DNA from: JAPSGM01 sp963777045
Lineage (GTDB): Bacteria > Chloroflexota > Limnocylindria > QHBO01
Length of the DNA: 64,000 nt
Assembly (NCBI GenBank): GCA_963777045.1
Contig: CAVZPD010000022.1
Location: 283,858-347,857, forward strand
Direction: 5' to 3'
The notes beneath the pieces were generated by a model, which ran no database searches, was not told the origin of the DNA, and worked only from the letters and a program-made list of their open reading frames with translations. The position numbers and the translations under genes are program-made. The first letter of the stretch is position 1. Each line of letters starts with the position of its first letter. Below are positions 7,871-14,604 of the stretch, in pieces.

Positions 7871-10513
7871 ATGCCCCTGGAGGAGTACCGGGCCAAGCGA
7901 CGCTTCGACCGGACGCCGGAACCGGCACCCGGCGTTGCGACGAAGGGGAGCGGCCGGTTCGTCGTGCAGCGTCACCGCGCCACGGCGCTGCACTACGACT
8001 TCCGGCTCGAGATCGACGGCGTGCTGGTCAGCTGGGCGGTTCCCAAGGGGCCGACGCTCGATCCCGGCGAGCGCCGGCTCGCGATGCGCACCGAGGACCA
8101 CCCCGTCGAGTACCTGCCCTTCGAGGGTGTCATTCCGCAGCAGGAGTACGGGGCAGGCGACGCCATCGTGTGGGACTGGGGCACCTTCGAGCCCGAGGAG
8201 ACCGATGATCCGGCCTCGGCGATCCGGGCCGGCGAGCTCAAGTTCCGCCTCCTCGGCGAGCGGCTGCGCGGCCGCTTCACGATCGTGCGCACCGGGCGGC
8301 GCGACGCCCACGGACATAGGGAAGAGCGCGAGCAGTGGCTGCTCATCCACAAGCGCGACGAGGCCGCCGTCGAGGGCTGGAACGCCGAGAACCACCCGCA
8401 GAGCGTGAAGACGGGACGCACCAACGACGAGGTGCGCGATGGCGCCGATCCACGCTTCGAGCTGCAGCCGCCGGAGGGTGGCGCCGCCGCAGACGTGTCC
8501 GCCGCACGCAAGGCGGTAATGCCCGATTTCATCCCGCCGATGCTCGCGACCCTCACCGAGGGAGCGTTCGACGACCCCGCCTGGCTCTTCGAGGTCAAGT
8601 GGGACGGCTACCGGGTGCAGGCGACGGTGCGCGACCGTCGCGTGCGGCTCTGGACCCGCAAGCGGGTGGATGCGGCGGTCTACTTTCCGGACCTGGCGGC
8701 CGAGGACGGCTGGATCTCCGCGCGGGAGGCGATCGTGGACGGCGAGGTGGTGGCCCTCGACGACGATGGGCGGCCGAGCTTCAGCCTCCTTCAGGACCGC
8801 ACCGGGCTGCGCGGCCTGGCCGGTTCCGCGCGTCACTCCGATCCCGCTGCCCCGCGCAAGACGGCGGACGAACGCCGTGCCATCCCGCTCATCTTCATGG
8901 TCTTCGACCTGCTCCACCTCGACGGTCGCTCGCTCGTCAACGTGCCGCTGGAGGATCGCAAGCGCGCACTGCGGGCGGTCCTCCGGGCGCATCCCATGGT
9001 GCGCTACGCCTCCCATGTGGTGGCCGATGGGGTCGACTTCACCGAGGCGGCCCGTGAGCAGGGCCTCGAGGGCGTGATGGCCAAGCGCCGCGACAGTGTG
9101 TACCAGCCTGGGAAGCGCAGCCGGGACTGGCTGAAGGTCAAACTGCGGCACGAACAGGAGCTGGTCGTGGTCGGGTGGCTCCCGGGGCAGGGCACCCACA
9201 AGGACCTCGGGTCGCTCATCGTGGCCGTGAACCGCGATGGCGAGCTGCGGCATGCCGGCCAGGTCGGCAGCGGCATCGATCGGCGGCGTCGTCGTGAGCT
9301 CCTCGAGGCGATGGAGCCGATCCGGCGCGAGGACCCGCCGCTCGCCGACCCGCCGCGCCTCCCAACGGCCCGGTGGGTGGAGCCGCGGATCGTCATCTCC
9401 GCCGAGTTCGCCGAGTGGACCAGCGACGAGCTGCTCCGTCAACCCGCCTTCAAGGGCGTGGTGATCGACCGAGACCCGGCGCAGGTCGTGCGCGAGGTTG
9501 CGGTGCCCGCCGCGCGGGTCGTGCAGCGTCCCGGCCGTCCCGGCACGCGCCCCACTCGTCGCCGAGAGGCCGCCGGACGCAAATCGGACGAGATCGCGAC
9601 GCTGGATGCGATGTCACGTGACGGGCATTGGGCGGTCGATGGCCGCGAGATCAGGCTCACCAACCTGGACAAGGTGCTCATGCCGGAGTCGGAGGGCCAC
9701 GACCCGGTGACCAAGCGCGACGTCATCCGCTACTACGTGGGCATCGGCCCGACGCTGGTGCCGTACCTCGCCGAGCGCGGCCTGACCCTGCAGCGCTTCC
9801 CGGATGGCATCGGCAAGAAAGGGTTTTGGCAGAAGGATCTGCCCGGCCATGCCCCGGACTGGGTGGCGCGGTGGCAGTACGTCGGCCACGAGGGCCCGAA
9901 GACGTTCGTGGTCGTCGATCAAGTGGCAACGCTCGCCTGGCTGGGACAGGAGGCCGCGTTGGAGCTCCACCCGTGGACTTCGCGTACGGAGGCGCCACAC
10001 GAGCCAACCTACGCGCTCATCGACATCGACCCGGGACCGCAAACCAGCTGGGAAGAGGTGCTGGCGCTTGCGCGGCTGTACCGGACGGCCCTCGAGCATC
10101 TGGGCCTCACCGGCCTGCCCAAGGTGACGGGCAAGCGCGGCATCCAGGTCTGGATCCCGATCAGGGGCGGCTATGGATTCGATGACACCCGCGCCTGGGT
10201 CGAGCAGCTGTCGCGCGCCATCGGCGGGCTCGTGCCGGACCTCGTGAGCTGGGCGTGGACGAAGCGTGACCGCAAGGGGCGAGCGCGGCTCGACTACACG
10301 CAGAATGCGGTCAACAAGACGCTCGTCGCCCCGTACGCCATCCGACCGGCCCCAGGCGCGCCCGTCTCGATGCCGATTCGCTGGGACGAGCTCGAGGATC
10401 CCGCATTGCGGCCGGACCGATGGACGATCCGTACGGCGCTCCACCGCCTCGCCGAGGTGGGCGACCTCTTCGCTCCCGCCCTCACCCTGGAGCAGGATCT
10501 GCCAGCGATCTGA
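7871..10513 (+). CDS. ligD: Multifunctional DNA ligase D (phosphoesterase-ligase-polymerase)
   Basis: An 880-residue nonhomologous end-joining enzyme. Residues about 25-170 are the 3'-phosphoesterase domain (H41 and D43 in HYDFRLEIDG). Residues about 215-530 are the ATP-dependent ligase, with the adenylated lysine K243 in EVKWDGYR and VDGEVVALDD later. Residues about 595-870 are the primase-type polymerase (RLTNLDKVLMPE, then IDIDPG with the metal Asp pair). This order (PE-LIG-POL) is the Pseudomonas type; mycobacterial LigD is POL-PE-LIG. It normally works with Ku at double-strand breaks, but no ku gene lies in this window. The start ATG is eight bases after the HAD stop. A strong stem-loop follows the stop. 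Confidence 0.93.
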   Translation: MPLEEYRAKRRFDRTPEPAPGVATKGSGRFVVQRHRATALHYDFRLEIDGVLVSWAVPKGPTLDPGERRLAMRTEDHPVEYLPFEGVIPQQEYGAGDAIVWDWGTFEPEETDDPASAIRAGELKFRLLGERLRGRFTIVRTGRRDAHGHREEREQWLLIHKRDEAAVEGWNAENHPQSVKTGRTNDEVRDGADPRFELQPPEGGAAADVSAARKAVMPDFIPPMLATLTEGAFDDPAWLFEVKWDGYRVQATVRDRRVRLWTRKRVDAAVYFPDLAAEDGWISAREAIVDGEVVALDDDGRPSFSLLQDRTGLRGLAGSARHSDPAAPRKTADERRAIPLIFMVFDLLHLDGRSLVNVPLEDRKRALRAVLRAHPMVRYASHVVADGVDFTEAAREQGLEGVMAKRRDSVYQPGKRSRDWLKVKLRHEQELVVVGWLPGQGTHKDLGSLIVAVNRDGELRHAGQVGSGIDRRRRRELLEAMEPIRREDPPLADPPRLPTARWVEPRIVISAEFAEWTSDELLRQPAFKGVVIDRDPAQVVREVAVPAARVVQRPGRPGTRPTRRREAAGRKSDEIATLDAMSRDGHWAVDGREIRLTNLDKVLMPESEGHDPVTKRDVIRYYVGIGPTLVPYLAERGLTLQRFPDGIGKKGFWQKDLPGHAPDWVARWQYVGHEGPKTFVVVDQVATLAWLGQEAALELHPWTSRTEAPHEPTYALIDIDPGPQTSWEEVLALARLYRTALEHLGLTGLPKVTGKRGIQVWIPIRGGYGFDDTRAWVEQLSRAIGGLVPDLVSWAWTKRDRKGRARLDYTQNAVNKTLVAPYAIRPAPGAPVSMPIRWDELEDPALRPDRWTIRTALHRLAEVGDLFAPALTLEQDLPAI

Positions 10514-10531
10514 TGGAACGGCGGACAGTAC

Positions 10532-10573
10532 GAAGCACCGCGCGCTTCCCCCCTGCACGCGCTGCGGTGCTTC
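10532..10573 (+). terminator. Stem-loop after ligD
   Basis: GAAGCACCGC (10532-10541) pairs perfectly with GCGGTGCTTC (10564-10573), with a further GCGC/GCGC pairing inside a 22-base loop. It lies 18 bases after the ligD stop. No T-run follows, so it is either a GC-rich terminator or a transcript-stabilising stem. The remainder of 10574-10768 holds nothing I can identify. Confidence 0.5.
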
Positions 10574-10768
10574 TGGCTAACGACGGGAGGTCGGCCCTAG
10601 AGGGGCCAGCCGCCGCCGGTGCTGCAACTGCGCATGGTGTTCTCCCGGTCCTGGTTGACCACGCGCCGGCGTGGGTTCGGACCTCAGGCTCGGGTCGGGA
10701 GACGCGCCGGACAATCACACATAGGTACAGGGGGTCGCGCGACACGGGGTACTTTTGGTGCCCTCGTC

Positions 10769-10787
10769 GGTCAAATCACGCTTGCCA
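10769..10787. promoter_or_regulatory. Operator GGTCAA-N7-TTGCCA before the XRE/TPR regulator
   Basis: Near-perfect inverted repeat (one mismatch) centred 29 bases before the regulator start. It has the same architecture as the sites at 12117 and 60633, which suggests autoregulation. Confidence 0.45.
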
Positions 10788-10794
10788 GTGGATG

Positions 10795-10800
10795 TACACT
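10795..10800 (+). promoter_or_regulatory. Leaderless -10 box TACACT for the XRE/TPR regulator
   Basis: TACACT ends exactly six bases before the ATG at 10807, with the inverted repeat 10769-10787 lying just upstream across the -35 to spacer region. Confidence 0.6.
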
Positions 10801-10806
10801 GCCGAC

Positions 10807-12105
10807 ATGCCACGCACGAAGACGGTCGCGCGCGCGACCGAGCAGGACGCCGCCCTCGCGCGACAGATCGGCGGCCGCATCCGAGAGGCGCGGCATCGGG
10901 CCGGGCTGACGCAGCAGCAGCTGGCGGGCGATCGATACACGAAGGCTTACGTCAGCGCCCTGGAGACCGGCATCGCCCGACCGTCGATGATCGCCCTGAG
11001 CTACCTCGCCGAGCGGCTCGGCCTGCCGCCCAGCCACTTCCTGGACGAACAGTCACCGGCGTGGACACGCCTCGAAGTCGACATGCGGCTGGCATCCGGC
11101 GAGTGGGAGAAGGCGGCCAATGGCTACGCGACGCTCCTCGACGACATCGTCGACGACCAGGCTCGAGCGGAGGTGCTCCGCGGCCGGGCGGAGGCCCTTG
11201 CTCGACTGGACCGCGGGCGCGAAGCGGTGACCGCCGCGGCAGAGGCGACGCGCATCTTCACGAACCTTTCGCGGCCCGCCGACGAGGCGCTGGCGCGCTA
11301 CTGGCTGGCCTATGGCCTCTTCCTCTCCGACGCCGAGGCAGACGCGCGCAGCATGCTCATCGGCTTGCTCGAGCGAGTGCGTGCGGGACTGAAGGTCGAG
11401 CCCGAGTTCGAGATGCGCCTCCTGATCGCCCTCGCCTCGGTCGAATCACGCACCGGCAACTATGCCGACTCGCTCGCCCACCTCGAGACGGCACGCGGCA
11501 TGGCGGACGATCTCGACGACCGTCGTCGTGCGATGTTCCTGTTCAACCTGGCGATCAGCTATCGCGAGACGGGAGACATGGAGGCCGCCATCCGTTGCGG
11601 CACGCAGGGTCTCGCCCTCCTTCGCGCCGCCGGCTCGGGCTTCGAGTCCGCGCAGATCGAGAACGATCTCGCACTTGCGTACCTCGCGAGCGGCGACATC
11701 GCCCGCGCCCGCGCCCTCGTGGCGGAGGCGCGGCGCGAGTTCGAGAGCGCCGGAGACGCGCGGTACCTCGCGGCGGTGCTCGACACCCAAGCCAGGATCG
11801 AGCTCGCGTCGGGCGGCCCTGGTGAGGCGCGCAGCCTCGCCCAGCGTGCCATGCAGCTGGCGCGCCAGACCAACAATCGGACGGCCGAGCTGGCTGCCAT
11901 GCTCACCGATGCCCGCGCCCTTCGCCAGGCGGGAGAGGACGTGGAGGCGGAAGCGCGCTACGGCGAAGCGGCGCAGCTCGCGCGCGACTCGGGCGCGGCG
12001 GCTCGCCTCAAGGAGGTCCTGCGCGAATGGGCGGACCTGCGCGCCGACTCTGGCGACCATCGCGGCGCGTACGAGCTCTCGAGCGAGGCACTCGCGGTCA
12101 ACTAG
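10807..12105 (+). CDS. XRE-family transcription regulator with TPR sensor domain
   Basis: A 432-residue DNA-binding protein. Residues about 18-75 form a Cro/C1 helix-turn-helix (IREARHRAGLTQQQLAGD, recognition helix in YTKAYVSALETGIARPS). The rest, about 85-430, is a series of tetratricopeptide-like helical hairpins rich in Ala, Leu and Arg that probably senses a peptide or partner protein, as in other XRE-TPR regulators. The gene is leaderless. One GGTCAA-N7-TTG inverted repeat covers its own promoter and a second lies 11 bases past its stop, so it is the best candidate to bind those sites. Targets are inferred. Confidence 0.85.
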   Translation: MPRTKTVARATEQDAALARQIGGRIREARHRAGLTQQQLAGDRYTKAYVSALETGIARPSMIALSYLAERLGLPPSHFLDEQSPAWTRLEVDMRLASGEWEKAANGYATLLDDIVDDQARAEVLRGRAEALARLDRGREAVTAAAEATRIFTNLSRPADEALARYWLAYGLFLSDAEADARSMLIGLLERVRAGLKVEPEFEMRLLIALASVESRTGNYADSLAHLETARGMADDLDDRRRAMFLFNLAISYRETGDMEAAIRCGTQGLALLRAAGSGFESAQIENDLALAYLASGDIARARALVAEARREFESAGDARYLAAVLDTQARIELASGGPGEARSLAQRAMQLARQTNNRTAELAAMLTDARALRQAGEDVEAEARYGEAAQLARDSGAAARLKEVLREWADLRADSGDHRGAYELSSEALAVN

Positions 12106-12116
12106 CCGGCCCAAAC

Positions 12117-12135
12117 GGTCAATTGTGTATTGACA
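12117..12135. promoter_or_regulatory. Operator GGTCAA-N7-TTGACA overlapping a -35 box
   Basis: Inverted repeat whose right half-site TTGACA doubles as a consensus -35 hexamer. An inner perfect pairing GTCAAT-N5-ATTGAC is also present. A protein bound here would block the promoter at 12130-12159. Confidence 0.5.
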
Positions 12136-12159
12136 GGTGCACTCTGGTGCGGCTAGGCT
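12130..12159 (+). promoter_or_regulatory. Sigma-70-type promoter upstream of DUF3090
   Basis: TTGACA (12130-12135), an 18-base spacer and TAGGCT (12154-12159). The predicted transcript would start about 12166, right at the foot of the stem-loop 12168-12212, and read into the DUF3090 gene. Confidence 0.5.
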
Positions 12160-12167
12160 CCAACCAA

Positions 12168-12212
12168 CGAGCCGGCGTGGGCACCCATCGCTAACACCGG
12201 TGGGCCGGCTCG
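12168..12212 (+). other. Stem-loop in the leader upstream of DUF3090
   Basis: CGAGCCGGC (12168-12176) pairs perfectly with GCCGGCTCG (12204-12212), with an inner CACC/GGTG pairing. It begins where the promoter 12130-12159 should start RNA synthesis. It may stabilise or attenuate that transcript, or terminate read-through from the regulator gene. Confidence 0.45.
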
Positions 12213-12281
12213 AGCGCTGGGGGATCATCGGGATCGGAGAGCGGGCACATCTCCGGTCCCGTTACCTTGTCCGGCGTCCGC

Positions 12282-12287
12282 TACGAT
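12282..12287 (+). promoter_or_regulatory. Leaderless -10 box TACGAT for DUF3090
   Basis: TACGAT ends six bases before the ATG at 12294, giving this gene a second, leaderless promoter in addition to the one at 12130. Confidence 0.6.
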
Positions 12288-12293
12288 GGCGGC

Positions 12294-12824
12294 ATGCGGC
12301 GACGTCTCTTCATCATCGATGCGCCCGACCGCTTCGTACCCGGCACGATCGGGGATCCCGGAGCTCGCACGTTCTTCCTGCAGGCACGCAAGGGCGACGC
12401 GGTGGTCAGCGTCGCGCTCGAGAAGGCGCAGGTCGCCGTCCTGGCCGATCGAGTGTCGGAGCTGCTGGCATCGGTCCTGGACGAGCCGGCTCCGGCTCGC
12501 GAGCCGGACGACCGCCCGCTCGATGAGCCGCTGGTCGACCTCTTCAGGGTGGGACCGATGGCCCTGGCGTGGGACACTGATTCAGCGCGCGTCGTGATCG
12601 AGGCGCAGCCGTTGAACGATGCCGGTGACTACGTCGACGTGCCCGATGAGGCGGAGGAGGGTCCGGATCTGGTGCGCGTCAGCATCGAACCGGCCCAGGC
12701 ACGGGAATTCGTGCGACGCGCGTCCGCCCTGGTGGCCGCCGGACGGCCCACGTGCCCCTTCTGCGGCGAGGTTCTCGAATCGACGGGCCACTTCTGCGCC
12801 CAGACGCGCGCCCACCTCAACTGA
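12294..12824 (+). CDS. DUF3090 family protein
   Basis: A 176-residue cytosolic protein that starts MRRRLFIIDAPDRFVPGTIG, the DUF3090 hallmark (a phenylalanine-rich start followed by FVPGTIG). The C-terminus carries a zinc-ribbon-like pair, CPFCGEVLESTGHFCAQ, close to the end, also typical. The family occurs mainly in Actinobacteria and Chloroflexota beside phosphomutase-like or kinase genes; its function is not known. Here it is followed after one base by a phosphatase gene, so the two are co-transcribed. Confidence 0.85.
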   Translation: MRRRLFIIDAPDRFVPGTIGDPGARTFFLQARKGDAVVSVALEKAQVAVLADRVSELLASVLDEPAPAREPDDRPLDEPLVDLFRVGPMALAWDTDSARVVIEAQPLNDAGDYVDVPDEAEEGPDLVRVSIEPAQAREFVRRASALVAAGRPTCPFCGEVLESTGHFCAQTRAHLN

Positions 12825-12825
12825 C

Positions 12826-13458
12826 ATGGGCGATCGCGCTCGCCGGAAGGTCGAGCCGGCCCCGCCGCATGCTGGGTTCGACGAACCGATGCGCGTCGAC
12901 TGGCTCTCGGGATCCGAGCTGCGCCCCGGCGTCCCCGGGCGCGTGGGCCTGACCTTCCTGCCGGGGAAGCACGGCCGCTCGTCACGCTACCCGGGCCACA
13001 CGTATCGGCGGGATGCGGAGCGCGACCTCGCGGAGCTCCATGCGCAGGGCGTCCGGACGCTGGTCCTGCTGGTGGAGGACGCCGAGCTCGAGCGGTGGAG
13101 CACGCCTGCCATGGCGAACCTGGCCGAGCGCGTGGGGCTCGCGATGCACCGATTCCCGATCCCGGACGGCGCCGCCCCGACGCTCGAGACGATGGCGGAG
13201 ATCCAGGCCGCGCTGCAGCTGGCGCGCGGCTCGGGTGACGTCGCGGTCGCCTGCATGGGCGGGGTCGGGCGGACCGGCATGGTCGCGGCATGTGCGCTGG
13301 TCGACGCCGGCCGATCCGCACTCCAGGCTATCGCGCGCGTCCGTGAGATCCGCCACCCCACGGCGGTGGAGACCGAGGCGCAGGAGCGCCTGGTGGCCAG
13401 CTGGGAGCTGCGAAGGCGCCGTCTCGAGGGCGGGGCGGCAGCTCCCTCGTCGGCGTAG
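12826..13458 (+). CDS. Dual-specificity/CDKN3-like protein phosphatase with an altered active-site His
   Basis: A 210-residue protein with the cysteine phosphatase fold. The P-loop is VACMGGVGRTG with nucleophile C143 and phosphate-binding R149. The general acid is probably D114 in PIPDGAAPTLE. The residue before the cysteine is Ala142, where the family nearly always has His (HCxxGxxR). That His sets the cysteine pKa, so activity may be lowered or tuned. It starts one base after the DUF3090 stop. The substrate could be phosphotyrosine, phosphoserine or a sugar or lipid phosphate. Confidence 0.75.
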   Translation: MGDRARRKVEPAPPHAGFDEPMRVDWLSGSELRPGVPGRVGLTFLPGKHGRSSRYPGHTYRRDAERDLAELHAQGVRTLVLLVEDAELERWSTPAMANLAERVGLAMHRFPIPDGAAPTLETMAEIQAALQLARGSGDVAVACMGGVGRTGMVAACALVDAGRSALQAIARVREIRHPTAVETEAQERLVASWELRRRRLEGGAAAPSSA

Positions 13459-13620
13459 GCCGATCGTACTGCCGGCGTACTGCATCAGACCCCACCAGGG
13501 GCTGCGAGTGGCCAAACCACGAGTGTCGCTCTGGCCCGGAGGTACCACCTTCCCATAGGCACCGCGGGGCAGGACGGTCATGCTCGGCGCATCAATTCGT
13601 ATTCATCGGATGCGCCCGAA

Positions 13621-14538
13621 ATGAACTTCCTGAACCGATCCCAGCAGATGACTCCGACACGCAGGGTCATGAGCGTCGCCGGTGCGGCGACGATCGCCCT
13701 GAGCCTGGTGATGTCGATCGCGCCCGCCTTCGCGGCAAACGTCGGGACCCTGAAGGTCTTCGATGCCGCCACGGACACCGAGCTCGGCAACAACCCGCAC
13801 GTGTGCAGCGGCTTCTATGGCCTCTTCGTGAGCGACACGCTCACCGCCGCTCACTGGCAGCTCGTCGATGTCGAGGCAGATGATGCCGTCGTCGCCGACG
13901 GTGACTATCCGGGCTCCGGGCCGGGCGTCACGAGTGACCTCAGCCCCGCGCCCGGCCACTACCGCCTCGACTGGACACCAACCGGTACCAGCGGCAAGAC
14001 CAAGGTCATGTGGGTGGACGCGGAGTGCGGCTCCTCTGAGAGCCCCGCCGGCGTGAGCACCGCGACGCCGACCGCGACGCCGACCGCGACGCCGACTGCG
14101 ACGCCGACCGCGACGCCGACCGCGACGCCGACCGCGACCGCGACGCCGACCGCGACCCCGACCGCGACGGCAACGCCGACCGCGACCCCGACCGCGACCC
14201 CGACGGCAACGCCGACCGCGACCCCGACCGCGACGCCGACCCCGACGGCAACGCCGAGCGAGGTGACGGTGCCAAGCGACGACCCGACGCCGGCCGCCAC
14301 GCCCACGCCGACCCCGACCTTGAGCCCCGTCGAGCAGGATGTCGAGGGGAGCCAGTCGACTCCCGCGCCGTCGCAGGTCGAGCAGGAAGTCCAGGCTGGC
14401 CAGGGCGGACCGTCGACCAGCCTCCCCGACACCGCAGTTCCTGTGACCGAGAGCGGCATTCTCGCGACGATCGGCCTGCTGCTGATCATCGCCGCTCACG
14501 CGGGGACGAGGCGCGAGCGACAGCTGTCCGTCGCGTAA
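13621..14538 (+). CDS. Secreted Thr-Pro-rich surface protein with LPDTA sorting-like tail
   Basis: A 305-residue exported protein. Residues about 12-40 form a signal peptide (TIALSLVMSIAPAFA). A compact domain of about 100 residues follows with two Cys (HVCSGFYG and DAECGSS). Residues about 147-212 are an ATPT repeat, a rigid extended linker. The C-terminus has SLPDTAVP, a hydrophobic span (ILATIGLLLIIAAHA) and RRERQ, which is the layout of sortase-anchored proteins, though with A in place of G. A sortase or other anchoring enzyme is not visible here. The repeat is made by a 6/12-base DNA repeat that could change length by slippage. Confidence 0.75.
   Translation: MNFLNRSQQMTPTRRVMSVAGAATIALSLVMSIAPAFAANVGTLKVFDAATDTELGNNPHVCSGFYGLFVSDTLTAAHWQLVDVEADDAVVADGDYPGSGPGVTSDLSPAPGHYRLDWTPTGTSGKTKVMWVDAECGSSESPAGVSTATPTATPTATPTATPTATPTATPTATATPTATPTATATPTATPTATPTATPTATPTATPTPTATPSEVTVPSDDPTPAATPTPTPTLSPVEQDVEGSQSTPAPSQVEQEVQAGQGGPSTSLPDTAVPVTESGILATIGLLLIIAAHAGTRRERQLSVA
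14059..14252 (+). repeat. Simple tandem repeat encoding (Ala-Thr-Pro-Thr)n
   Basis: About 195 bases built from ACCGCGACGCCG-type 12-mers and shortened 6-mers. All indels seen are multiples of 6 within the frame, so length change would alter the linker without breaking the protein. Confidence 0.85.
14519..14528. promoter_or_regulatory. Palindrome GACAGCTGTC, copy 2 (inside a coding 3' end)
   Basis: The same palindrome as at 371, 19509 and 42175, but here within the last codons of the surface-protein gene. It may be fortuitous. Confidence 0.25.
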
Positions 14539-14567
14539 CGCCGGCCGGGCGCATCCGGCCCCTCGCG

Positions 14568-14601
14568 AAGTGCCCCTTGGCCGCTCGGCCGGGGGGCACT
14601 T
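14568..14601. terminator. Bidirectional terminator
   Basis: AAGTGCCCC (14568-14576) pairs with GGGGCACTT (14593-14601), with an inner GGCC pairing and flanking A/T residues on both sides. It sits between two convergent genes and can serve both. Confidence 0.8.
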
Positions 14602-14604
14602 TCC

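Noticed and set aside
10574..10768. tRNA- or small-RNA-like folds between ligD and the regulator
   Set aside because: Short GGCCC/GGGCC pairings only; no cloverleaf or conserved RNA motif was found.
14059..14252. Repeat tract as a CRISPR array
   Set aside because: No spacers; it is a pure in-frame coding microsatellite.
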